Assembly: GCA_015232355.1 (NCBI GenBank)
Contig: JADFZW010000018.1
Coordinates: 48,395-112,394 of the forward strand
Direction: 5' to 3'
Length of the DNA: 64,000 bases
Source: Oligoflexia bacterium
GTDB lineage: Bacteria > Bdellovibrionota > Bacteriovoracia > Bacteriovoracales > Bacteriovoracaceae
The position numbers and the translations under genes are program-made. Positions 17,258-25,198 of the stretch are shown here, piece after piece (the first letter of the stretch is position 1; each line of letters opens with the position of its first letter). Under the pieces are notes generated by a model that was given only the letters and a program-made list of their open reading frames with translations, did not search any database and was not told where the DNA came from.

Positions 17258-18517
17258 TTAGCATAATAAGTGCCATAAATATAATAATAATCTATCAGCA
17301 GAGACAATCCAAACTCCATCTCTTTTTTTTAAAACATTAGAAGTTTGAACTGCCTGTATTAGTAGAGTGCAATTTAATTCTCGGCCAAAAGATAAAATGC
17401 TTTTAGAGGGATTTTCATCAGAAACTTTAATCTCGATCATGAGATAGGGTTTTTTATTTATTGTGATTAAAAAATCAACTTCACTCTTTTGTTTATTTCG
17501 TAAATAGAATAGCTCAGCATTAGCAACTCCAGAATCTTTTAAGATTTGAACGTAAGCATAGAGTTGTATGGCCATAAAATTTTCAAACCGTGCACCTCCT
17601 TCATTTGGACATCTGCTCCAGTCGAGAAAATACAATTTGCGTTCTTTGGAAATGCTATATTTGATTGATTTAAACCAGGGACGAATACATATGATTACAA
17701 AAAGTTTTTCAAGAGCATTTATCGTAGTTTTAACCGACTGATAAGAGCACTTCAAATCCTCAGTAAGTCCATTTAAGGAAAGAGTTGAACTTACAGTTGG
17801 AACAAGTAATTCCATTGCTTCTTCTACTCTGATAACATCCATTATTCTTGTTAAATCTCTTAGATCCTCTCTCAAAATTCTGGATGTATACTCTCTGGAC
17901 CACAAATTGTAACTTCTCTGTGTGGCCTTGAGAAATGGTTCAGGAAAACCACTGAATTTAAGTAGAGATTCAACTGCATCTTTAGAAGAACGATCACAAA
18001 ATGCTTTGTCTGCTAATTGATCCAGATTTAGTTTTGTATTAAAATCAAATGCAAATTTAAAAGATTTTATCTTATTTAAAACTTCGGGCAAGATTAAAGG
18101 AAACATGTGTAGAAGATGATATCTACCAACTAAACTATCACCAGATTTCTGAAAAAAATCCAGACGAGCACTTCCTGTTACCAAAAAATCAACGTGCTCA
18201 CGAAATTCATCGTAACATCCTTTAAGATAATTTTTCCATTTAACCATCTTGTGAATTTCATCAAAGACTAGTTTACTTTTTTTATTTTTTGTTCTTACTT
18301 CTGATTCAAAAAAAAGTGGATCTTGTCGAAATAATTTTTTTACAGTTTGTGTATCCCAGTTATAGTAGTGTTCCTGACAAGTATGTTTGTTTAACCAATT
18401 TTTAGCAATTGTTGTTTTTCCGCACTGTCTTGATCCTGCAATAAAGACCATCTTGTCTTTAATCTCTGTTTCTTCCAACAATTCTTCGATATATCTATGT
18501 ATGGTTGCTGTAGTCAT
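17258..18517 (-). CDS. AAA-type ATPase with DUF4143-like C-terminal domain
   Basis: A 419-residue ATP-binding protein of the AAA_14/DUF4143 group, whose biological role is poorly defined; members are often found as solitary accessory genes. Walker A is 'AGSRQCGKTTIAKNWL' (about residue 27), Walker B 'KLVFDEIHKM' (about 83), and sensor 1 'DFLVTGSARLDFFQ' (about 115). The C-terminal part carries the PD-(D/E)xK-like pattern of this group ('AELFYLRNKQKSEVDFLI' then 'PYLMIEIKVSDENPSKS'). It is monocistronic and ends 20 bp from the MITE-like element. Two 20-bp direct repeats just upstream of its start (18534-18585) may be an operator. Confidence 0.88.
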   Translation of the reverse strand: MTTATIHRYIEELLEETEIKDKMVFIAGSRQCGKTTIAKNWLNKHTCQEHYYNWDTQTVKKLFRQDPLFFESEVRTKNKKSKLVFDEIHKMVKWKNYLKGCYDEFREHVDFLVTGSARLDFFQKSGDSLVGRYHLLHMFPLILPEVLNKIKSFKFAFDFNTKLNLDQLADKAFCDRSSKDAVESLLKFSGFPEPFLKATQRSYNLWSREYTSRILREDLRDLTRIMDVIRVEEAMELLVPTVSSTLSLNGLTEDLKCSYQSVKTTINALEKLFVIICIRPWFKSIKYSISKERKLYFLDWSRCPNEGGARFENFMAIQLYAYVQILKDSGVANAELFYLRNKQKSEVDFLITINKKPYLMIEIKVSDENPSKSILSFGRELNCTLLIQAVQTSNVLKKRDGVWIVSADRLLLYLWHLLC

Positions 18518-18533
18518 ATGTATTAATTTACCA

Positions 18534-18585
18534 TATGTAGTAAAAAAGTAAAGATATTTTTACTATATGTAGTAAAAAAGTAAAG
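18534..18585 (-). promoter_or_regulatory. Pair of 20-bp direct repeats upstream of the ATPase gene
   Basis: The 20-bp sequence TATGTAGTAAAAAAGTAAAG occurs at 18534-18553 and again at 18566-18585, three helical turns apart, starting 17 bp upstream of the ATPase start codon. Spacing and position suit an operator bound by a dimer or oligomer, or an iteron-like site. The binding protein is unknown. Confidence 0.6.
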
Positions 18586-18610
18586 GTGTTTAGGAATGTC
18601 TGGCCATCCA

Positions 18611-20071
18611 TTATCCATGAATTGTATGATTTTTGTCTTCTATTTTTATCTTACAATAATTTACAATTGATTTAGGGATTGTCGAATTCTCCTCCCAATA
18701 GGCATGAATGTAGGAAGCAAGCACATTCATTTTAGCAGAACCATATCCCTCATAAAACACTTCCTTGTTTCTCACCTTGGTGGCCTCAAAAATAAAATGT
18801 TCATTATTATTTATTAAATCCGAATAACGAAATTGGTGACCTCTAAAGATAGTTCCTTCTGGTCCAAGAATGGATGGTTTTTGAGTTACCACTTGCACAT
18901 AACCTAATGCTTTTAATTTTTTACTCATCTGTGCAATCCCTTCAATCACACCTATCATCGGAAAGATATCATTATCACCACCACCACCACTATTATCAAC
19001 TGTTATAATCCCTTCTGATAAATACATCAGTCCACCACACTCAGCATAGATTGGCGCTCCCTTTTGAGCTAATTCTAGAATAGATTTTTTAAGTGAAATA
19101 TTATCCGCCAAATCTTTTGCATACAATTCAGGATAACCACCTCCTATAATTAATCCATCCACATTGAGAGGTAATGTGCTATCTTTTAGAGGAGAAAAAT
19201 AGACAATCTCCGCGCCCTCTCTTCTTAAAAGTTCTAAATTCTCCTCATAATAGAAGTGAAAGGCATCATCGTAGGCAACTGCAATTCGACATTTGCTTGT
19301 AACTGTCGAAATCGAAACAGGATAAATTTTCTGAGCATCTATCTGAGCATCTAGAGGAGGAGCACTTTGAGCAATTGATAATATATTATCTAAATCACAA
19401 AACTCTTCAATACTATTACCTAAAGAAACAAAATCTTCGGCCACAAGTCCACTACTAAAAGCAGTTGTTAAACCTAGATGGCGTTCAGGAAAAACTTTAG
19501 TATCTTTTAATAATCCTCCAATCAATGAAGGTGAAGGTGAATTCGTTGTACTCAAAATATCTTTTAACATTAACAGATGAGCATTACTTCCCACTCTATT
19601 GGCCAGCACTCCTTTGAAGTTTTTTGTAAGTTCACAATCAAAATTTACAAAACCATTTACTACCGCGGCCAAAGAAGTAGACATTCCTGAAGCATCTACC
19701 ACTAAAAGAATTGGTGTCTCCGTCCACTTGGCCACTAAAGCTGATGATCCTTTCGGATCTCGAGAGAAAGCACTATCAAAGAGTCCCATTGCTCCCTCTA
19801 TAATCACTAAATCATATCCCACGGATTTATGGGCCAATAATTTTGTTAATGCATTTTGATCTAGTATCCAACTGTCCAAGTTGTATGTTTTTTCTTGAGT
19901 CACCATTTGATGATAAGTTGGATCTAGATAATCTGGGCCACACTTAAAGCATAAAACTTTTAAGTTTCTCTTCTTAAATGCTTGCGCCAATCCAACTACA
20001 AATGTAGTTTTGCCCACACCACTGGAAGTACCTGATACTAATATTCGAGGAACGTTGAATGTATGCTTAAT
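18611..20071 (-). CDS. cobB/cbiA: Cobyrinate a,c-diamide synthase, probable AUU start
   Basis: This enzyme amidates side chains a and c of (cobalt-)cobyrinate using glutamine and ATP. The N-terminal P-loop reads 'VPRILVSGTSSGVGKTTFVV' and the C-terminal half has the amidotransferase cysteine ('PIYAECGGLMYLSEG') and histidine ('ASYIHAYWEE'). The first ATG/GTG/TTG in frame is the GTG at 20017, which lies inside the P-loop and would destroy it. Upstream to the in-frame TAG at 20101 there is no standard start. An ATT at 20071 is preceded by AAGGAG with a 6-base spacer and gives 'IKHTFNVPRILVSG', the expected N-terminus. The gene then overlaps the upstream stop by 5 bp. The start is inference; the P-loop argument is visible. 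Confidence 0.88.
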   Translation of the reverse strand: MKHTFNVPRILVSGTSSGVGKTTFVVGLAQAFKKRNLKVLCFKCGPDYLDPTYHQMVTQEKTYNLDSWILDQNALTKLLAHKSVGYDLVIIEGAMGLFDSAFSRDPKGSSALVAKWTETPILLVVDASGMSTSLAAVVNGFVNFDCELTKNFKGVLANRVGSNAHLLMLKDILSTTNSPSPSLIGGLLKDTKVFPERHLGLTTAFSSGLVAEDFVSLGNSIEEFCDLDNILSIAQSAPPLDAQIDAQKIYPVSISTVTSKCRIAVAYDDAFHFYYEENLELLRREGAEIVYFSPLKDSTLPLNVDGLIIGGGYPELYAKDLADNISLKKSILELAQKGAPIYAECGGLMYLSEGIITVDNSGGGGDNDIFPMIGVIEGIAQMSKKLKALGYVQVVTQKPSILGPEGTIFRGHQFRYSDLINNNEHFIFEATKVRNKEVFYEGYGSAKMNVLASYIHAYWEENSTIPKSIVNYCKIKIEDKNHTIHG

Positions 20072-21545
20072 AGTCCACTCCTTTTTTGGCCTTAATTCCT
20101 AAGTCGAATGGGTGTTTCTTTTTATCTATTTCAGAAATCAAATCTGCGATATCTTTTATCTCTTGCGGGCAATCTCTGCCGGTAATTATTATATCTTTTC
20201 CTGCTGAAGCAGAGGCGTTTGCATTTTTTATATCCTTGATCACTTCATCCTTGGACAAAAAATTAAAATTTAAAGCATAAGTTAATTCATCTAAGATCAC
20301 TAAATCATATTGAGAATCAAACAACATCTCCTTTGCTTGCACCCACAACTGTTGAGCCTTCTTTGCATCCTCTTGTAGTGATATTTGATCTTTTTTCCAT
20401 GTAAAACCACTATTCATAGTAATCCACTCTACTCTCGGATCTCCTTTAAAGTAAAGCATCTCTCCTGTAATCCATTTGCCTTTAATAAACTGAACAACCG
20501 CACATCTCTTATCATTTTCATTACGTCCTTTATTTTTATGCCCTAACCTTCGCACTAATGTTCCCAGTGCTGCTGAAGTTTTCCCTTTTCCATCACCTGT
20601 AAAGACAATTATAAGACCATTATCACTGCCACTACTATCTCCATCACTACAACAAACACTACCAGTACGCTCATTCTTAATTTCATTTTTCTCACTCTTC
20701 CATGAATAATGAGGATAGAGTTTCAAAACATCTCCTACTGCAATTAGCGCTGGTGAATTGAACACATTATTATCTTTATTATCTTTATTATCTTTATTAT
20801 CTTTATTACAATTACAAGAAAAACTCTCCAATGTACCAATAGTTATTTTTTCATTAGCTAAAGAAACATTTTCTATTAATCCCACCGGTGTCTCTTTATT
20901 TCTTCCTAAATCAATTAATCGTTTGCAATTTTCCTTTACTCTATTTCCTCCCATATAAATAACAATTGATCCATTTCCCTTGGCAATTTGCTCCCAACTC
21001 TTCTTATTTTTCTTTTCATTATCATGATCACGATCATGATCACAATGATGGCCACAATCATGACCACTAATAAAAGTAACTTCTGAAGTAAAATCCCTAT
21101 GAGTAAGAGGAATTCCTAGAGTAGAAGCAAAAGCAAATCCAGAGCTAATTCCTGGAATAATTTCAAATGAAATATTATTTTTTATTAGATCATCCATCTC
21201 CTGAGCAGCTCGAGCAAACATCATGGGATCACCTTGCTTTAAACGAGCAACACTTTTTCCCTCGAGAGCAAACTTAATCACATCAGGATGCATCCCCTGT
21301 GATCGATCCTCTCCATGACGATATCCAACTGCCAACAAAGTAGCATGGCCGCAAATTCGCTCTAAAATGGCCGCTGAAATTAAAGCATCATGGGCCACAA
21401 CATCTACACTATTTAAAACTTCCAGCGCTCTCAAAGTAAGCATCTGAGGATCACCAGGACCTGCTCCTACTAAATATACTTTCCCTTTCGTCATAATTTT
21501 CCCATTCGCCATATTTTTCATATTCGTCATATTCACCATATTCAC
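20067..21545 (-). CDS. cobA-cobO: Fusion: uroporphyrinogen-III C-methyltransferase + cob(I)alamin adenosyltransferase
   Basis: A 492-residue two-enzyme protein. Residues about 20-285 are SUMT, which methylates uroporphyrinogen III to precorrin-2 ('GKVYLVGAGPGDPQMLTLRA', 'ARLKQGDPMMFARAAQEMDD', 'PGISSGFAFASTLGIPLTHR'). Residues about 308-492 are a CobO/BtuR-type adenosyltransferase with Walker A 'VFTGDGKGKTSAALGTLVRR' and 'YDLVILDELTYALNF'. These are an entry and a late step of B12 synthesis. A His/Cys/Asp insert lies in the SUMT part ('CGHHCDHDRDHDN'), and a 9-bp repeat at about 20770-20808 codes repeated NKD in the linker. Several in-frame ATGs from another 9-bp repeat crowd the N-terminus, so the start is uncertain. 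It overlaps cbiF by 4 bp. Confidence 0.9.
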   Translation of the reverse strand: MNMVNMTNMKNMANGKIMTKGKVYLVGAGPGDPQMLTLRALEVLNSVDVVAHDALISAAILERICGHATLLAVGYRHGEDRSQGMHPDVIKFALEGKSVARLKQGDPMMFARAAQEMDDLIKNNISFEIIPGISSGFAFASTLGIPLTHRDFTSEVTFISGHDCGHHCDHDRDHDNEKKNKKSWEQIAKGNGSIVIYMGGNRVKENCKRLIDLGRNKETPVGLIENVSLANEKITIGTLESFSCNCNKDNKDNKDNKDNNVFNSPALIAVGDVLKLYPHYSWKSEKNEIKNERTGSVCCSDGDSSGSDNGLIIVFTGDGKGKTSAALGTLVRRLGHKNKGRNENDKRCAVVQFIKGKWITGEMLYFKGDPRVEWITMNSGFTWKKDQISLQEDAKKAQQLWVQAKEMLFDSQYDLVILDELTYALNFNFLSKDEVIKDIKNANASASAGKDIIITGRDCPQEIKDIADLISEIDKKKHPFDLGIKAKKGVDY

Positions 21546-22375
21546 AATATCACCTCTTTCATTTCGGAATTTCTAGTTTCCGCCATTCTAAAAAGATGAG
21601 AAAATTGAGATGAGTATAACTTAGAATTTTCAAAATCATTTGCTCCTAAAACATCACCCACAACAATTATGCTTTGAGAGCTGATACCGGCCAATAACAT
21701 TTCACTCTCTAAATTTATTAAATCGCTTTTAATTATTTTTTGATCTGGCCAAGAAGCACGATATACCACCCAAGCAGGACAGTTATGGCCATAATAAGGA
21801 ATTAATTCATCAACAAGTTTTTTAAGTAAATTTTTTTGGGAGCTTAAAAAAAATACCATGGTTGCTCTAGTCTGCGCCAGCAACGCCAAATCCTCTTTCG
21901 CCGGCACGGCAGTTCGCCCCTCCACTCTTGTTAAAATTATTGTTTGAGATAGCTCAGGCAGAGTCAGTTCCTGGCCTAAAGTTGCGGCCGCAGCTTGAAA
22001 TGATGAAACTCCTGGAATCACCTCCCAACAAATTTGCAATTTATTTAACTCTCTTATCTGCTCAGAGATAGAACTATAAATTGATGGATCTCCAGTGTGT
22101 ACACGTGCTACATCTAGACCTGCAGATGAAGCATTAACCATAACTTCCAAAACGTCCTCTAAGGTCATCGATGCTGAATTATATACTTTCGTATCTATAT
22201 TTATATTTATGTCTCTACAAACATATTTTTTTATAATCTCTTCCGATACTAACGACCCGGCATAGATTACAACTGGACATTTAGCGATAGTCTTTGCTGC
22301 TTTAATAGTTATTAGCTCGGGATCTCCTGGCCCTGCACCTACAAAAAATACTTTGCCTTTACAATTATCCTTCAT
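21542..22375 (-). CDS. cbiF: Cobalt-precorrin-4 C11-methyltransferase
   Basis: A SAM-dependent tetrapyrrole methylase of 277 residues. The N-terminal 'GKVFFVGAGPGDPELITIKA' and 'AKCPVVIYAGSLVSEEII' match CbiF/CobM, as do 'SAGLDVARVHTGDPSIYSSI' and 'EVIPGVSSFQAAAATLGQEL' with 'TLPELSQTIILTRVEGRTAV', the stretch that separates C11 methylases from SUMT. It overlaps cbiGH by 11 bp and the SUMT-CobO gene by 4 bp, so it is translated as part of the operon. Confidence 0.93.
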   Translation of the reverse strand: MKDNCKGKVFFVGAGPGDPELITIKAAKTIAKCPVVIYAGSLVSEEIIKKYVCRDININIDTKVYNSASMTLEDVLEVMVNASSAGLDVARVHTGDPSIYSSISEQIRELNKLQICWEVIPGVSSFQAAAATLGQELTLPELSQTIILTRVEGRTAVPAKEDLALLAQTRATMVFFLSSQKNLLKKLVDELIPYYGHNCPAWVVYRASWPDQKIIKSDLINLESEMLLAGISSQSIIVVGDVLGANDFENSKLYSSQFSHLFRMAETRNSEMKEVIL

Positions 22376-24395
22376 GCTCTATTATCCTTTCTCTATATCC
22401 TCTAGGAGTAACAATTATTTTATTTTTATTTACATTATTTACATTATTTACATTATTTACGTTATTTACAAATGAAGATGCATTTCCAATCAAAATAGTA
22501 GTGAACATATCAAATCTATCTTCCTCCAATAGCATTTCACCTAAAGTTGTAATCCAACTCTCCTCTCCCTCTCTGTAAGCATTTTTTACTATTCCCACTG
22601 GTGTTTCTTGATCTCGATGTTGTAATAAAATTTGCTGAGCTAATCTGATTTGATTTTTTCTCTTTGTTGATGATGTATTATAGAATACAATTGTAAAATC
22701 CCCTTTCGCTGCCGATTCAATTGCATTAGCAATTCTCTCCCACGGAGTTAGTAAATCAGAAAGAGAGATGGTACAAAAATTATCTGTTAATGGCGCTCCC
22801 AAAATAGATGAAACACTTTGAGCAGCAGTAACTCCTGCTACTACTTCAAAACGAAATGTTTTATTTTCCGTTTCATTTTTATTTTCATTTTCATTTTTTT
22901 CAAGCAACTCACATACCAGTGCGCTCATACCATAAATAGTGGCATCACCAGATGATACAAGAACTACTCTTTTGCCTTTTCTGGCAAAATCAATCGCTTG
23001 CCTTGCACGTTCTACTTCACGTTTCATTCCCGATACAATCACTTCTTGATGTGTAAGCATATTTTCAATCAAGTTGATGTAAGTTTTATGTCCGATAACT
23101 ACTTCCGCATCTTTAATTGCTCGATACGCTCTTAAAGTCATCTGTTCAATATTACCTGGACCAATTCCCACAACAATCAATTCACCAAAATAAACTTTCC
23201 TCGCTTCCTCTCTTTTTGCATTTAACCAGCGCTTACAAATCGCAACTGTAATATTTTTTCCACTCTTTTTATCATGATATTTTTGTTTAGGTACTATCAG
23301 GCCCGCATCTACTTCCACTGCCGCCGCATCTTCTGCTGCCGCAAATGCGGCAGCAGAAGATGCGGCGGCAGATGCGGATGCTTCCGCGACTGAAACACAA
23401 CCAACCAAAGATTTCACTCTCTCCGATGGATTTTGTACTAATATTTCTTGCAATTGATCTTTATTGAAAAATTTAATATCAACATTTAATTTTCTAGCAT
23501 ACTCTAACAAACCAAGCTCATCTTGCTTTAGATCTATGCTAGCAAGAGAACAAATTGAATTGATACTAAAATTAAATTGTTCAAAAACACTCTCCACAGC
23601 ATCTTTGATTGCTTCTGCTGGAGTATTGCGATCACAACCAATTCCAACTATTAAACTCTTAGGCCGATAGATAACAGTTGTGTCCATAGAATCCACCGAA
23701 TTTATGTATTCTATGGATTCTATTTTTTTTCTATCAGAAATTACCAACGTAGCATCACTTTTTTCTAGTGATTTCACTTGTGAATATTGTGAATATATTG
23801 TAATATTATTCAGAAGTGAGCTCTCACATCCCCACCACTCCTCTACTCTCTCTCCAGCATCTTGAATAACATTTATTTTCTTACCATTAACAATCGCACT
23901 ACTAACATTTTTTAAATTTTTTTTGCTACTCTCCTCAATAATCCAAGGAGCATCCAATGATTTCCCTAAAATATCAGCACTGATAGTTTTTTGTACATCT
24001 GAGGAAGTTGTAATAACTGGTATTGATCCTAAAGAACGTGCAAGCATCTGGCAAAAAACATTTGCTCCACCGATATGGCCACTAAGAACACTTATTACAT
24101 GTTGAGCATGTTCATCCACACACACAACTGCTGGATCACTTCGCTTATTGCTTTCTTTTGAACTCACTAAGGGCGCAAGCAAACGAACAACAATTCCTAA
24201 ACTAAAGATACAAACGATATAATCATACTCATTAAAAATAGTAGTCATCGATGAATTAGATATCCCTCGATATAAATCTCCTCCATTAATCTTTTTAGCA
24301 ACTGCCAGGCCCTTTTCTGTCAAAGCAATAATGGCAATCTTTTTACTATTTATATTATTTATATTATTTATATTTTCTTTACTCACGTTCTCCAC
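22365..24395 (-). CDS. cbiG-cbiH: Fusion: cobalt-precorrin-5A hydrolase + C17-methyltransferase
   Basis: A 676-residue fusion. Residues about 17-335 are CbiG, which opens the lactone of cobalt-precorrin-5A ('KIAIIALTEKGLAVAKKI', 'VCIFSLGIVVRLLAPLVSSK', 'VISVLSGHIGGANVFCQMLA', and the C-terminal 'SLIVGIGCDRNTPAEAIKDA'). Residues about 400-640 are CbiH, the ring-contracting C17 methylase ('VVGIGPGNIEQMTLRAYRAI', 'VVLVSSGDATIYGMSALVCE', 'VAGVTAAQSVSSILGAPLTD'). The linker is an Ala/Ser/Asp stretch coded by a GC-rich 25-bp perfect inverted repeat (23318-23371). A 9-bp tandem repeat at about 22427-22478 codes repeated NNV near the C-terminus, and a similar tract codes NNI near the N-terminus. CbiG without cobalt-late enzymes marks the anaerobic pathway. 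Confidence 0.92.
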   Translation of the reverse strand: MENVSKENINNINNINSKKIAIIALTEKGLAVAKKINGGDLYRGISNSSMTTIFNEYDYIVCIFSLGIVVRLLAPLVSSKESNKRSDPAVVCVDEHAQHVISVLSGHIGGANVFCQMLARSLGSIPVITTSSDVQKTISADILGKSLDAPWIIEESSKKNLKNVSSAIVNGKKINVIQDAGERVEEWWGCESSLLNNITIYSQYSQVKSLEKSDATLVISDRKKIESIEYINSVDSMDTTVIYRPKSLIVGIGCDRNTPAEAIKDAVESVFEQFNFSINSICSLASIDLKQDELGLLEYARKLNVDIKFFNKDQLQEILVQNPSERVKSLVGCVSVAEASASAAASSAAAFAAAEDAAAVEVDAGLIVPKQKYHDKKSGKNITVAICKRWLNAKREEARKVYFGELIVVGIGPGNIEQMTLRAYRAIKDAEVVIGHKTYINLIENMLTHQEVIVSGMKREVERARQAIDFARKGKRVVLVSSGDATIYGMSALVCELLEKNENENKNETENKTFRFEVVAGVTAAQSVSSILGAPLTDNFCTISLSDLLTPWERIANAIESAAKGDFTIVFYNTSSTKRKNQIRLAQQILLQHRDQETPVGIVKNAYREGEESWITTLGEMLLEEDRFDMFTTILIGNASSFVNNVNNVNNVNNVNKNKIIVTPRGYRERIIEHEG
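23318..23371. repeat. 25-bp perfect inverted repeat inside the cbiGH linker
   Basis: Arms 23318-23342 and 23347-23371 are perfectly complementary around a 4-base AAAT loop. The arms are GC-rich, unlike the surroundings. In the mRNA they would form a very stable hairpin in the middle of the reading frame, between the CbiG and CbiH domains. The coded linker is mostly Ala. Confidence 0.95.
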
Positions 24396-25164
24396 TTAAA
24401 ATTCCTTTTCTTTTTCTTACAAAGATTATAACCATCGAGAAATAATTTTTTTTCTCCTCTTCAAAATTTAGTTCTCGCAAATCCCTACAAATTTTTTCAC
24501 CATCCATTGTTGCCTTAAGCACGTAGACTGCCTTATCTAACATTTTCTGTTTTTCTAAAGAAGCACACAATTCTCCTAGCACTTTAAATACTTTGGTTAA
24601 TACAATAGTGTCGAAATTCTCTAGTAAGCTAGGTAAAACTTCTACTCCATAGTGAGCAGGCAAAACACAAAGTCGCTCCTCTCCCTCTATCAAAGTCTGA
24701 TTTAAAATCGCACTGGCCGCCAAAAATGATGTCACTGCTGGAACAATTTCTACCCTCTGATTCGGCATGCGCTTTTTTACTCTATCTAAAATATAACTGA
24801 AGGTACTATAAATAGAAGGATCACCCTCCGTAATAAAAGCAACATTTAATCCATTGTCTAATCTAGACTTAATTTTTTCAAAAGCATCATCCCATGCCTG
24901 ATTTAAAAGTTCATGTTGCTGCTCTTTCATTGGAAAGACTAATTCCAATATCTCCACTTCAAGCGCTCGTACTTTTGATTGCATTTGCAATTGCGATTGC
25001 GCTTTTTTTAAAATATTTAATACCAATGAACTATTATTTTTTTCAGTTCTAGGTGCTACAATTACATCTACTTCCTCTTGTAATATTTTCATCGCACGAA
25101 GAGTAATCAGATCAGCAGCACCTGGACCTAATCCAATTCCATATAATACACTTTGTTCATTCAT
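24379..25164 (-). CDS. cbiL: Cobalt-factor-II C20-methyltransferase
   Basis: A 261-residue tetrapyrrole methylase. 'VLYGIGLGPGAADLITLRAM', 'VDVIVAPRTEKNNSSLVLNI' and 'VAFITEGDPSIYSTFSYIL' with 'VEIVPAVTSFLAASAILNQT' are the CbiL/CobI pattern (the Gly-Asp-Pro-Ser motif and the absence of the SUMT signature). CbiL methylates C20 of cobalt-sirohydrochlorin after cobalt insertion by CbiK. It overlaps the cbiGH start by 17 bp and follows the triple-fusion gene by 34 bp. Confidence 0.92.
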   Translation of the reverse strand: MNEQSVLYGIGLGPGAADLITLRAMKILQEEVDVIVAPRTEKNNSSLVLNILKKAQSQLQMQSKVRALEVEILELVFPMKEQQHELLNQAWDDAFEKIKSRLDNGLNVAFITEGDPSIYSTFSYILDRVKKRMPNQRVEIVPAVTSFLAASAILNQTLIEGEERLCVLPAHYGVEVLPSLLENFDTIVLTKVFKVLGELCASLEKQKMLDKAVYVLKATMDGEKICRDLRELNFEEEKKNYFSMVIIFVRKRKGILSGERE

Positions 25165-25198
25165 GATTTTTCAACCTCTTCTCTTTATATTTTATATT

